Source: Trachythela sp. YZ-2020
Lineage: Eukaryota; Cnidaria; Anthozoa; Malacalcyonacea; Clavulariidae
NCBI GenBank assembly: GCA_016169945.1
Contig: JADLSH010000114.1
Coordinates: 2,082,001-2,146,000, forward strand
Reading direction: 5' to 3'
Length of the DNA stretch: 64,000 nt
Shown here piece by piece: positions 1 to 9,804 of the stretch. Below the pieces are notes generated by a model. The model worked only from the letters and a program-made list of their open reading frames with translations, was not told the origin of the DNA and ran no database searches. The position numbers and the translations under genes are program-made. Each line of letters begins with the position of its first letter. Positions within the stretch are counted from its first letter, which is position 1.

Positions 1-149
1 CTATAAAAGGCGGAATGACTCTGCGGAATGGCATGCGGAATGAGTTGCGGAATGAAAAATTACGTCAAGTACGTAGTGTAAATAAACCGCTTTTTCTAAT
101 AACGCGGGCTAAATTTTTTTTGTTTTGTTATTGTATGTTCAAATATTAA

Positions 150-321
150 TGTTGAATCACTTGAATGTGATATAAAAATCGTTTGAATGTGATATTAAAA
201 TCGTGAGTACTTTAGTATATTAATCTTATAAAGGTGAATTTTAAACAATGCTAAAATAAGCCTCTGGTGTGCTGTTTTAGAACTATATTTTGTTGTTTAA
301 AAGAAACATAACATCATATCA
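150..321 (+). repeat. Left arm of a large inverted repeat
   Basis: This stretch matches the reverse complement of 9632-9803 nearly base for base. Shared landmarks are a doubled motif with TTTGAATGTGATAT, then AGTACTTTAGTATATTAATC, and TTAAAAGAAACATAACATC at the inner end. Small gaps occur around 275-285. The two arms face each other about 9.3 kb apart. They may be the ends of a composite element or two independent copies of one repeat inserted in opposite orientation. Confidence 0.75.
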
Positions 322-434
322 TAATCCCCGAGCCGGCGCGAAGCGCCGTGCGAGGGTACTAATTCCGCTCGGATATTTACACCCGGGTATGTGAAAACAG
401 CGGAATCCAAAGTCGTCCACCGCGATGCCATGGA

Positions 435-443
435 CGGTTCAGC
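435..443. repeat. 9-bp target-site duplication, left copy
   Basis: CGGTTCAGC lies directly outside the left TIR at 444 and recurs exactly at 6317-6325, directly outside the right TIR. A 9-bp duplication is typical of Mutator-like transposases and differs from the 8 bp of hAT, P and KDZ elements. Confidence 0.85.
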
Positions 444-477
444 AACACCGCGGAAAAACGTCTGCGCATGCGCGAGA
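444..477 (+). repeat. Left 34-bp TIR
   Basis: Perfect inverted match to 6283-6316. It contains TCTGCGCATGCGCGAGA and is unusually GC-rich and CpG-rich compared with its surroundings. Confidence 0.88.
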
Positions 478-748
478 TTCGAGCTCCAGAACGCGTGTGT
501 TTCGATCTTGAAAATGGCGGTTGGGGAAGTTTTACTCAGGTTTTACTCGGTTTGTGCGTATTTTTGGGGAAGTTTAAGAGCAAATATTTGCGATCGGAAG
601 ACAAAAAAGGTTTACTTTGTTTCTGAAAAGGTAGGTTTGTAATTTGAACCTTTTAGAATTGAAATTTATAACGATTGTCTACAATATTTGGCTGTACATA
701 TTTACATATATTTACATATTTTGTGTTCGACAGATTCATTCATCACTT

Positions 749-2101
749 TCATGGGAGATACTTCACAAAGGTGACGGTACACAAATTGATTGTCGGGCTG
801 ATTCGATCCTTTATCCAAACAAGAAGATCCTCTAAAGTCTCCTCCGGTGCCATCGAAATCGTTGCTCCATTGTTCTGCTGGAAGTCGGCATGGGTGTCCA
901 AGAGGATTATGGCGTTCTCTTGCTTGAGAAAAGTGATGGTCTTCCCATTGATGATAACGAGGGCAGCAGAGTTGTCGCTGGATTCAAAGTAACTAGTGAG
1001 CTGATGGGATAGTGCAGATTCGTGGTCAGCATGATCTTCTCTGGCAAAACATACGGTGAGTTCTTCGTTTAAATCAACTTCCCCAATGCTGCAGGCGACG
1101 AAGGGTACTGCTTCTAAAACGCCTAGAAACCTACCGCGAGGGATGCAGCTGTCGTAAACGCTGTTTCCGCCAAGTATACATGACACTATAACTGTATTCC
1201 AATGTCTTGATAAGAGTTGATCTGGATCAAGTTGAAGTACAGCTTTGTTAATGAAATAAGCCTTAGCTAGTAGCAGTGCAATCAGGGTGCAGGCATTGCT
1301 CCCCATACGTCCATTGATAGTACTCTGGGAAACACAAAAGGGGAAATGCCAAACTGTAAAACTACCCATCGCTGTAGAGTTGATTAGAATCCCACTAACT
1401 TGTGGAACAGATACACTTGTACCACTTGGCATTGGTCTTTTATCCTGTGATGGTTGAGATGATGGTTGTGACCTACTAAATTTAAGAAGTCGACAGTTAC
1501 GCCTATTATGTCCACTTTCCTTGCAAAATGTGCACTGTCTTTGCTTTGATGGGGTGAATTCAGTTGGTTGCTGGCAGGGTTTATGGGGGATCCGTGGTTG
1601 TGTAATGTCGATATCCAATAATTCTGTTTCAACAAATTCTTTCCATTCAGTGGACTGGTAGTAATTATAGTCTTTGGTGCTTGACATGGTAATGGTTGGC
1701 TCTACTTCTTCTTCATCATCAGACTGATCAACTGCATCCTTACTTGTAAGCGATTCTTCAGATTCAGGATCAAGCAAACTGCGATTGAAGCTTTCTGCCA
1801 ATTCTTCAACTTTCATTGCTAGAGGCACTCTGCATAACTGGCATTGATTTTCATTCTCCTTTAGGCAGGCCACATGGCAAGTATGGAAGCACCCGAGTCG
1901 AACAGCATCGCACACAATTTCATTTTTGCACGTGGAGAAGTCGCAGACGGTGTGTTGATCAGGCTGGATCTTCTGGTTATATTTGTCATGTGCGTACGAT
2001 ACGGGTAAGCATTTGCTGTCGATGGTCGTATTGCGAAATGATGGTAGCTGAAACTTTGGCTTGCCTTTTAATCTACCTTTAGAGGTGACTTTGCGAGGAA
2101 T
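749..2101 (-). CDS. Terminal exon: RING-like finger, CCHC knuckle, cysteine-protease-like region
   Basis: The frame is open from 2101 to the stop at 749, beyond the first internal ATG. A consensus acceptor (TTTTAG, AG at 2103-2102) sits just upstream and splices in phase with a donor at 2308. From the N-terminus the exon shows a cysteine/histidine cluster (VCDFSTC, then GCFHTCHVAC, then QCQLC) like a RING finger; an acidic linker; a CCHC knuckle (CTFCKESGHNRRNC, C-x2-C-x4-H-x4-C); and about 200 residues with GSNACTLIALLLAK and, 140 residues later, LLDTHADF. The last two look like the Cys and His boxes of a papain-fold protease similar to tegument-type deubiquitinases; this is a pattern judgement. 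The zinc knuckle may bind nucleic acid. Inference: a transposon protein combining ubiquitin-ligase-like and deubiquitinase-like parts. Confidence 0.6.
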   Translation of the reverse strand: MPRKVTSKGRLKGKPKFQLPSFRNTTIDSKCLPVSYAHDKYNQKIQPDQHTVCDFSTCKNEIVCDAVRLGCFHTCHVACLKENENQCQLCRVPLAMKVEELAESFNRSLLDPESEESLTSKDAVDQSDDEEEVEPTITMSSTKDYNYYQSTEWKEFVETELLDIDITQPRIPHKPCQQPTEFTPSKQRQCTFCKESGHNRRNCRLLKFSRSQPSSQPSQDKRPMPSGTSVSVPQVSGILINSTAMGSFTVWHFPFCVSQSTINGRMGSNACTLIALLLAKAYFINKAVLQLDPDQLLSRHWNTVIVSCILGGNSVYDSCIPRGRFLGVLEAVPFVACSIGEVDLNEELTVCFAREDHADHESALSHQLTSYFESSDNSAALVIINGKTITFLKQENAIILLDTHADFQQNNGATISMAPEETLEDLLVWIKDRISPTINLCTVTFVKYLP

Positions 2102-2308
2102 CTAAAACAATGAAGTTATAATGCTGGTATCATCAAATACACAGTACTGGTATGCTTAAAGGGCAGTAATGTCCATTCAGTTGATGTGCAATTTTGTTTA
2201 CATTTTGAGCACACTGTATATTCAATGATTCAATGTTTACATTGGAGGGCCATCATTTGGCACATGTGCAGAATGGACTTGACTGCCTAATGTTGGTAAT
2301 TAACTTAC

Positions 2309-3358
2309 CTGCTTGATCTTATTTAAGTTAGTTGCAATGCATTGGAATTTCTGGATTAGAAATTCTGCAGATTTCCTAGCCAGGAGTGTATGATCTTTCT
2401 CACTGCATCCTCTTTGGTACTCTGGGAAAAAGTGGTGTTGGAATGAACTTTCGTGTTGGACATCACTGACTACTTTTGCTCTCTGGGTTATAACATTCGG
2501 TGGATCTGAGGGAGAGATGTTACTACGTAGCTTTGAGTGCCATATTTCAACCTTCTTCTCTGTAAAGACAGTGAGCCAATGTTGCTTGGTAGAATAGTAC
2601 TCTGGGAAAAATTATTTTTGGTGTTGAGTGTCACACAGCATTGACAGTGTTGATTTGTCATAATGTCGACGTTGCCAGCAGATATACAAGATCAAAAATC
2701 GGTGCATAATTGTTAGATAGCTATTTAAGTCGCCACTTCGAAACACCACTGTGTAGTGATAGAACACAAGAGGTAAAATCTCGTCTAACAGGTGTAGCAT
2801 CATGACAAATTCAACATCTTTGCACAGCTTGAACTTCTCCAGGACCATTTCTCTGATTAGCAGCCATCCCAAGAAAGCAGCAGTCGTGACTATAGAGGTT
2901 TGAAATGGCTTCGGGGTTGCTGGCAATTCGTTCCTGAACAGATGTTGATACAACTCTGTGAAAAAGAAATGGAACAGTACGACAGCATCCTCTGTGGCAT
3001 TCAGTATGACATGAAATGCACCTTGTTCAGGTATCATGGAATTCAGTGGGGAGCTGTTATTAGACTGTGCAATGAGCTTCTTTACAAAGTACCAAGTTGG
3101 CCAATCGCCAGGAGAAGGCATGACAAACTTCTCTAGATACTGAGTAAGTTTAGGGCAACATTTAAACTCTAGGTCAAGGACAGCTTTGTAGTCACCAGCA
3201 GATTTAAGATCTTGTTCCGACTCTGATACAAGAACACATGAGTTGAGTTTACTTAGAGCCCGGTCATTCAATTCATTGTAGACTCTAAACAAAGAGAGAA
3301 AGATGACTTGTATTTCATAAATGATTTGGTGCAGTTCTAGCTTGCAGTAGTTGTTCAT
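2309..3358 (-). CDS. Transposon protein, DUF6589-like C-terminal region (one nonsense codon)
   Basis: The reading frame runs from about 3358 to a strong donor, AAGCAG followed by GTAAGT, with the exon ending at 2309. It is broken once by an in-frame TAA at 2612-2614. On both sides of that stop the sequence is clearly coding (CDTQHQK before, then TKQHWLTVFTEKKVEIWHSK). The part with MPSPGDWPTWYFVKKLI, PKPFQTSIVTTAAFLGWLLI and MLHLLDEILPLVFYHY has the look of DUF6589-type proteins, which are common in cnidarian and some fungal repeats. The spacing of the acidic residues could suit a nuclease, but I cannot identify a DDE triad by eye. It splices in phase 0 to the exon at 2101. Confidence 0.6.
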
Positions 3359-3593
3359 TTACCCATTAGGTAGCAGTGCACCCCTTATACTTTGGTATTT
3401 CGCTCTACCTAACACTATTATATTACTTCAATCGGTCTATTTTCAGATAATTTACTTGTCAAGGGTAAAGTGTTGGGTGTTAATGGTTAACCGTTAATGT
3501 GCAAGGCTCTCATCTTTGCAAGAAAAGTAGGGTGCATTGCAACATCATACTGTAGGTTAATTATTGTGCATAGATTGCATAGATCATCAAAAT

Positions 3594-3944
3594 TCACCTG
3601 AATTCGCTGATTTGTTTGTTTATCATTTCAGTATTGATATGATGATGGGATGATGGTAGAGATTCCAGGTAAGTAAGAGAGTGGTTTTCTAAAGCTTTTG
3701 TCATGACTTCCTGTGCTATTTCAATTTTAATTCCGCCTTTGCAAATGAGGGTATTGTCCTCCTTATGAACCAGGACTATGCTGTGCCTGTCGTCTTGACT
3801 TTTCGGTACCGGAATTGCTGGTATATTGTGGATGTCTAGTAGGTTTGAAGCCATGTGGGAAGCAGCACTTAATTTGAGACTAGTTGGGAGTTTGATACTT
3901 TGAATATTGTGAAAATCATCAAGCAGGTGCACCATTAATTGTTT
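3594..3944 (-). CDS. Internal exon of the same transposon gene
   Basis: The open frame is preceded by a good acceptor (TTTTTTATTACAG near 3945) and ends at a plausible donor (TTCAG followed by GTGAAT near 3596). It includes VHLLDDFHNIQSIKLP and LSAASHMASNLLDIHNIPAIPVP, a pattern I associate with the middle of DUF6589-like proteins. It lies between the exon at 4603-5188 and the one at 2309-3358, in the expected order. Confidence 0.5.
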   Translation of the reverse strand, partial: KQLMVHLLDDFHNIQSIKLPTSLKLSAASHMASNLLDIHNIPAIPVPKSQDDRHSIVLVHKEDNTLICKGGIKIEIAQEVMTKALENHSLTYLESLPSSHHHINTEMINKQISEFR

Positions 3945-4602
3945 GTTCTGTAATAAAAAATTACCTGTCTTAGTCTGGAAAGTTATTATTATTATTTTTA
4001 TTATTTAATCTTATTTTACAACGGTGACCCTTCAGTGGACTACAACTGGTTTTCAAGGGGCTGTTACTAAGAATTTAAAAGACATTGCACACAATGCTTA
4101 TTAATTAAATACTACTAAAAATATATAAAAAGATTATTCTATATTAGTTGCAAATGAGGGTATTGTGTGTTTGTTAAGAAGTATTAAGTGTTTGTTAAGA
4201 AATTTTGTATGCAAAACTTAACTCCAGCATGCAGTCCTGAATTACGATATTTGTCAAACATTGTTTAGAAGCACCTGTAATGCTTCTTCGACTTTAGTTT
4301 GTAGGACAGTATCATGGTTTTTCTCAACTGTTTTTTTTGTGCATGTCTGTCGCTCTTGGTGTCATACTACATCCCAACATGGTTCCAATTGTTTGTCCTG
4401 ACTTTGACAAGCTGTGACAGGATAAGAAAAGCCCTGCATCTTTTTGTAATGTGCTTGTCTTTTGCGATCTATAATAAATTATAAAAGATACCATTTACAT
4501 ACTGTTCAGTACGTGTGTGAGAATGTCATGCCGGTTAACTGTATATTACTGTCAGCTAGGGTATCATGCTGTATGGTATGATATGAATAAGGCTGATGAA
4601 CT

Positions 4603-5188
4603 TTACACTACATCAGCAAATACCCCTTGCCTGAAGTATGAAAGAATGTGCAAGAGTGCCACAGTTCTCTGGAGATTTTTCATGTGTCGTTTCTCTGATA
4701 TAGGTCTTTTTTGATTGTCTTCCATGCACCGAAGGATTTTGTTAAAAAGGCCTGGAGCATGTCTGTCAGCAAACAATTTCATTGAAGAATGATCATACAG
4801 GTTGGAGTTGGATTCAGTCCCATTGTGGTATCTGTACAAAGCCATCTGAAATTGGGCAATCAAGTCTGGGAAGTCATCATCTGTATAAAATAAAGGGAAG
4901 TTTTTGACTTTCTTTGTGGAGTGTAATTCAGGTTTGTCCCATTCCAGATCAGTCAGATATTGCAATTTATATTATATGGTTGAGCTCATTTATGCTTTTT
5001 ATTTTACTCTGTCTAAGACTTGGTGAAGGAATCGACAAAACACTGTCAATTGTTATAAGTGACAGAATCTTATGAAGTCTATCTGGACCTTTGATTTTGT
5101 CCAGTATTTTTTCCCATGTTTCTTCATTTAATTTTATTTCTTTACATTCATTCACTAGAACTGGACCAATCGGAGAGCTTTCTTCCAC
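4603..5188 (-). CDS. N-proximal exon of the transposon gene, with a frameshift
   Basis: Two open frames abut at about 4966. The upstream one (5188-4967) ends KSINELNHII; the downstream one (4965-4603) carries LTDLEWDKPELH, FPDLIAQFQMALYRYHNGT and LYDHSSMKLFADRHAPGLFNKIL. A small indel at the junction best explains the split. The LFADRHAPGLF segment resembles a recurring block in DUF6589-type repeat proteins. Confidence 0.5.
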
Positions 5189-5343
5189 CCAGCCATTGTT
5201 GACATTAGGAGATGTATTTTCTTTGCCGCACTTGACAGAAGTCTATGAAGAATAACAGTTGATGAATTCAAATCTAGGGATATATGAAAATCTAGAGTCT
5301 TGACCCTTGCCTCTATGAGTAGTGACACTCCCATGTCAAAAAG

Positions 5344-5774
5344 CTAACTGGATTGAATAAACTTTAGTTGTGTACTGTGCAGTATATTTACCCTTTGCCT
5401 TTTTGATGGACCAATGTATGCTGGATGTGATTCAAAGTGATCATCAGCAGTGTTCATACATTTCTTGCAAATCATTGTTCCAGGTTTATAACTTTCTAGG
5501 GTTTTTCCTTCTACATCAAACACTTCATAAAACCGTATTGGACATTTCAACAAAATTTTACTGTGGTCCCATGTTATAGGACAAGAACAAAATTTCTCAT
5601 AGCACGTTTGTTGACGTGGTGTGAACATGCATATGAATTTACACCGCTTTGTGGTATCCCAGCTACCCGAAGTTGACCTTCCGTAAGTCGATGGTATTTA
5701 ATTGGGTTTTCATGGCTGCATTTTTTCTTTTCTGACCGACTCTTCGCAAAAATACAGGTCTCGTTCAGTGGCAT
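5344..5774 (-). CDS. N-terminal exon(s), cysteine-rich, with a frameshift
   Basis: Two overlapping minus frames, 5774-5574 and 5628-5344, together encode a Cys/His-rich N-terminus. The visible pairs are near CIFAKSRSEKKKC, then CSHH, then CYEKFCSC, and finally CKKCMNTADDHFESH. The spacing suggests zinc binding, possibly DNA recognition of the TIRs. The overlap implies an indel near 5600. The likely start is the ATG at 5774 (MPLNETC), but an upstream exon cannot be excluded. Confidence 0.45.
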
Positions 5775-6282
5775 GTTTTACCTATGATAAGTTTTAATGT
5801 AAAGAAAATTTATTCTGGAATAATTGCTGCTAAAATTACTGGACTTTGTATTGTAGTCTGTTTTGTTTGTATCGCAATACATTTACGTTATACAGTGTCG
5901 GGAGTTTGTCAAGAGTTTTCATAAATAAAAAGTTAGTCGCTAAGCCTCAATAATTTTCGCGTTCACACTATTTAAACTTTAGAATTTACTCTATAGCTTG
6001 AGCGGGTTAAGATTCTTAACTTCTTGAGAGTTTGCTTAACTTTTTTGTTTGAACTTCCATATTTAATAATATTTCGCGAAATGTTCGCACTCCTCCCGGC
6101 AAAAACAATTTTTTTTTATTGAAATTCAATTTTTTTCACACTTTAACGCTATGAGACATTTAATTAATGTCTAGTCTACCCGTCTACTGAATTATTTTGT
6201 TTATTTCACTTACCTTGAATTATTAAATAGCCATGTTTTTGTTTTGAATTTGGCATTTAAACTTCCCGCCATTTTATTTTGT

Positions 6283-6316
6283 TCTCGCGCATGCGCAGAC
6301 GTTTTTCCGCGGTGTT
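6283..6316 (-). repeat. Right 34-bp TIR
   Basis: Reverse complement of 444-477 with no mismatch. It is followed at once by the second copy of the 9-bp target duplication at 6317-6325. Confidence 0.88.
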
Positions 6317-6325
6317 CGGTTCAGC

Positions 6326-7057
6326 CGTTTAGGGTTTTCTACGTTATACGCATGCGCGAGTCAGGTCGAGAGAAACATACGGATAAACATTTAAAGATTT
6401 ACGGATAAATATTTTGTTAATATATGCATCAAAAATGATTTTTAATACTCGGGCTATTGGAAAAACATACCGATGAATAGAGTCTTCAAAAGAAGATAAA
6501 CGAGAAACAGTCGAATGGCTGAAAAAAGCACACTTTTGAAGTGTTTTAAACGGGTATAGTGTCTATTTTGCATATTTTAGTTTGTGGATTTGCAAAAGCG
6601 TATGTCACTCTGTGAGGTTATTAATATAATATCGATTAAACCTAAAAGGTATTTTAGCAAGTTTAAATTTGAATTTTGAGGAAACAACGTAATGTCAGAA
6701 ACTATTTTAAAGATAAATTTAAAAAATTATACTGTCAAAAAACAGTTGAAGTTTTCTGAAATTTTTTGACGTTTTTACTGAAATGTCTAAGGTTAAATTT
6801 TACAGCAAACCAAAGCTAAAAGAGTACGTAATAACATATCTACTTTATATAGTGGGGCAATTCATAAGTTTATAGCTAAAAGTACAAATATTATATAACT
6901 ATTTTATCATTTTGTACCAAAAGTAAAAAAATTAAAAAATTGTGTGTTGCTATGGTTACAATGATTGACGGAATACTTCATGTTACAATACATTTTGGGA
7001 AATATGTTCCTGAGTTCGAATAGGCGAGGGGATTCTGCATGAGTGTATTTCTAGTAT
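6326..7057. other. AT-rich DNA without a recognisable gene
   Basis: No coding frame I recognise and no clear repeat. The last 35 bases (around 7021-7055, AGGCGAGGGG then CTGCATG and TGTATTTCTAGT) resemble 50536-50571, so a dispersed repeat end may lie here. Confidence 0.4.
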
Positions 7058-7075
7058 ACAATTACTTTATGGTTT

Positions 7076-7105
7076 CCGTGTTTGGATGGCCTGATCCAAA
7101 CACGC
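7076..7105 (+). repeat. Symmetric 30-bp site, copy 1
   Basis: A 12-bp arm CCGTGTTTGGAT, 6-bp spacer GGCCTG, then the inverted arm ATCCAAACACGC (last base off). It is one of six such sites around the recombinase gene, with a geometry like tyrosine-recombinase core sites. Confidence 0.7.
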
Positions 7106-7196
7106 GGGAATGTTGCGAGAGTTAAGAAAAGCGCGCGAAATCTCGAGCCGAAGGCGAGTGATTTTGCGAGCTTTTCTTAACTCGAACAACATTCCC

Positions 7197-7226
7197 AAGT
7201 GTTTGGATCAGGCCATCCAAACACGG
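7197..7226 (-). repeat. Symmetric 30-bp site, copy 2
   Basis: Arms around the spacer CAGGCC, which is the reverse complement of GGCCTG, so this site points the other way. It forms the opposite arm of the 187-bp hairpin. Confidence 0.7.
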
Positions 7227-7460
7227 AAACCATAAAGTAATTGTTTTATAAAATAACAACAACACGATAGTCTTGCAAGTTTTATTTAAATAAGCGCAAG
7301 TATAAAAGCTAAATTCTCCCAACAGTGCAATGCTAAATTCTCCCAAGTTCGCAAGAAAGCGAACGAAGCTATATAATTTTGTAAACAACAGGTCAATCAA
7401 CCGTGAAATACTAGAACGTATATTTACAACGAAGTTTTTGTCTTTAAAAGTTTAACAAAA

Positions 7461-8878
7461 TTACAAATGTTGATTAAAGTTCACGTTTACACTGCTGATT
7501 AAGCAGTTGTTAAACATTCCGGCGAAATCAGGCAATCCTTGCAACGAGACGGTAGGTGACAAAGAACCAAGGTCAGAAGCAATTGTTGTCGCTTTTGTCA
7601 CGGTGGTTTGTGAGACTATTCCGACTGCAGGTTTCTTTCTAAGTGGTTTATTAGGCCCCGTATTGTCGCCAAGAGCTCCGGAAAGAACTTCGCTTGAACG
7701 CTTCAACTGATGTGACGATGGTCGCTGATTGTAGTGGACAAGAGACTGTTCGCTGCGATGCCCTGAAATTGCCATTATATGGCGATTTGTTAAGCCGGCG
7801 TTGGACCACAGTGTTATAGACGTCGCTCTCACGGAGTGGTTAGTGTAAACTTTCGACAGAGATGCTGCTTCGCTGATAGTTTTCATCATATTACCTAGCG
7901 TGTTTACACCAAGAGGTTTGTTCTCGTACCAAGTACTGTCAGCCGGACTCCACTTTCGCTTGGGATATTGAAAGAATGCTTCGCAGGAAGGATGCAATTT
8001 GGTAATGAATAGCTGCAGAGCTGAGAAGCCGTCGTTTTCTGCATCGGTCTTGTACATCCTTCCCAAATTTTCAAAGCTTTCGTTGTCGTGAATACCGCCA
8101 GGATGATTTTTTGAGGCTTCACTGTGAGCCATGGTGACAAATGCTTCCCCGTTTGCATCTTCGGTAAAAACAAAGCTATCCTTCGTCAGCTTTCGTTGTC
8201 CTTCTCGTCCTCTGCGACACCAAAACAAAGACACATGAAACCATACGTTTCTAAGGAGACCAAGTGGAGTGGACACATTCAATACGGCGCTATTTTTTAG
8301 CTTTGTGAGGTCTTCAGCTTCCAAGACGGGCTTGTGTACAACATTCTCCTTTCCCTGTTTCTTCAAGGATACTATCTTGGCGTTCAGCACGGAGTTTGAC
8401 ATTTTAAATGCTGGGTTGGACGACATGCTCAAACCTCTGTTGTACGGTGGACAGTTCAGGTATCGCTCTAGTCCGTGTTTTAAACCAATTAAAGTTGATT
8501 TACTGTAGTCTTCACCTTGCTGGGTTTTTACTTCGGCGTAAAATTGACAAAGACATTTATCAAGAGTTCTGTCGTCCATTTCGTGCAATTCTTGTTGAAT
8601 GTTTCGCTGTTTCGACCATTCTATAAATACATGTAAGCAAATAAGAATATAGGAATGACAGCGAAATAGTGTACCTAAACAATCACTGTACCTTTAAAAA
8701 CATTGACAGCGTATGTTGTTTTATACTTCGTATTTTTTGACTGTACATCGCTTAACAGCTCGTCAATATTCTCCTGGGTTACTTCAGCAAACCTTTTACG
8801 CGTTTCACTCTTTTCTGCGGTTGCACAAATGCCCTCCAAATCAATTTTGGCAAAAAATTCGTCTTCTGAGTCCGACAT
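7461..8878 (-). CDS. Crypton-like tyrosine recombinase (two exons)
   Basis: Exon 1 is 8878-8692, the intron 8691-8621 (donor AAAG followed by GTACAG; acceptor TTTATAG) and exon 2 8620-7461. The splice is phase 1, giving about 448 residues from the ATG at 8878 (MSDSEDEFFAKIDLEG). It is a site-specific DNA recombinase that would cut and rejoin DNA through a covalent tyrosine. Visible catalytic features are RNVWFHVSLFWCRRG (first Arg), NHSVRA (H-x2-R), ISGHRSEQSLVHYNQR (His and nucleophilic Tyr). The layout matches the Crypton/DUF3504 family, including host-domesticated relatives such as QRICH1, ZMYM and KCTD1-like proteins. No stop interrupts it. The acidic N-terminus has no obvious DNA-binding finger. 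Two 187-bp hairpins flank it. It could be an active Crypton, an old copy under little decay, or a domesticated gene. Confidence 0.78.
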
Positions 8879-8910
8879 GTTTAAAATTCCCGCGAAGGCA
8901 CTTTAAATTT

Positions 8911-8940
8911 CCGTGTTTGGATGGCCTGATCCAAACACGG
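8911..8940 (+). repeat. Symmetric 30-bp site, copy 3 (perfect)
   Basis: CCGTGTTTGGAT, GGCCTG, ATCCAAACACGG: both 12-bp arms match exactly. It lies 33 bp upstream of the recombinase start codon, so it could also act as an operator-like site. About 80 bp after it match those after copy 6. Confidence 0.75.
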
Positions 8941-9053
8941 GTTTCGACCAATCAGAGCACGCGTTATATACATGTTATTTTATAATAATATATACTTTGT
9001 CTTTGTTTTGCATCACATTTTTGAATTGTAATTATACAATTACTTTATGGTTT

Positions 9054-9083
9054 CCGTGTTTGGATGGCCTGATCCAAACACGC
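9054..9083 (+). repeat. Symmetric 30-bp site, copy 4
   Basis: Same arms and spacer as copy 1, with the same terminal C in place of G. Confidence 0.7.
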
Positions 9084-9174
9084 GGGAATGTTGCGAGAGT
9101 TAAGAAAAGCGGCCGAAATCTCGAGCCGAAGGCGAGTGATTTTGCAAGCTTTTCTTAACTCGAGCAACATTCCC

Positions 9175-9204
9175 AAGTGTTTGGATCAGGCCATCCAAAC
9201 ACGG
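9175..9204 (-). repeat. Symmetric 30-bp site, copy 5
   Basis: Inverted orientation, spacer CAGGCC; equivalent to copy 2. Confidence 0.7.
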
Positions 9205-9252
9205 AAACCATAAAGTAATTGTTTTATAAAATAACAACAACACGATAGTCTT

Positions 9253-9282
9253 CCGTGTTTGGATGGCCTGATCCAAACACGG
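9253..9282 (+). repeat. Symmetric 30-bp site, copy 6 (perfect)
   Basis: Both arms perfect, as in copy 3. The following GTTTCGACCAATCAGAGC and ACGCGTTATATACATG are shared with copy 3. Confidence 0.75.
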
Positions 9283-9631
9283 GTTTCGACCAATCAGAGC
9301 ACGCGTTATATACATGTTATTTTATAATTGAATTTGCCTTTTAAACAATAGCTAGTGCATATATAGAAGACTTCGATAGAAAACGTACCTGCTACAAAGG
9401 CAAATTCTCCAAGTGTAAGGGTCTAAATTATCAATAAGCCATATATTATCCTTTGTTTGCTCAGAGTTGATCCTAATCTTAACCTAACCCTATTTAAAGA
9501 TTTACGTTTTTGAAACGACAACCTACTTGAATTTGCTGTATGTACCGTGTTAACTAATTGTCTTAAACAGACTATTCATATCCTTATCTCTATAAAAAAT
9601 GTGATGCAAAACAAAGTATATATTATTTATA

Positions 9632-9803
9632 TGATATGATGTTATGTTTCTTTTAAACAACAAAATATAGTTCTAATTTCTAAAAAACCAACCAGAGGCC
9701 TATTTTAGTATTGTTTAAAATTCACCTTTATAAGATTAATATACTAAAGTACTTACGATTTTAATATCACATTCAAACGATTTTAATATCGCATTCAAAC
9801 GAT
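9632..9803 (-). repeat. Right arm of the large inverted repeat
   Basis: Reverse-complement match of 150-321. The arm ends where a MITE begins at 9805, so the original end may be displaced by that insertion. A shorter inverted match (9593-9626 against 8985-9020, containing TTTTGCATCACATTTTT) lies just inside. Confidence 0.75.
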
Positions 9804-9804
9804 A

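Larger units (their letters stand above)
444..6316 (-). mobile_element. 5.9-kb DNA transposon, 34-bp TIRs, 9-bp TSD, DUF6589-like gene
   Basis: The element runs between perfect 34-bp inverted repeats at 444-477 and 6283-6316, starting AACACCGCGGAAAAACGTC. Imperfect inverted similarity continues inside (an AAATGGCGG...AAGTTT block near 511 and 6250-6277). It is flanked by a 9-bp direct duplication. All its recognisable coding sequence is on the minus strand in several exons between about 5774 and 749. These give a zinc-rich N-terminus, a long central region resembling DUF6589 proteins, and a C-terminal exon with RING-like, CCHC and cysteine-protease-like parts. Stops and frameshifts show that this copy is dead or nearly so, but the identical TIRs and TSDs suggest it is not ancient. 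I cannot assign it to a named superfamily with confidence. Confidence 0.8.
7058..7244. repeat. 187-bp long hairpin, copy 1
   Basis: The arms start with ACAATTACTTTATGG and end with its complement. The centre is a short CTCGAGCCGAAGGCGAG-like loop. The unit recurs at 9036-9222 with few differences, and the identity continues about 30 bp beyond the right arm in both copies. The two copies flank the tyrosine recombinase gene in direct orientation, 1978 bp apart. Confidence 0.85.
9036..9222. repeat. 187-bp long hairpin, copy 2
   Basis: Direct second copy of 7058-7244, including the same flank TTTATAAAATAACAACAACA on the right. It contains sites 4 and 5 at 9054-9083 and 9175-9204. Confidence 0.85.
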
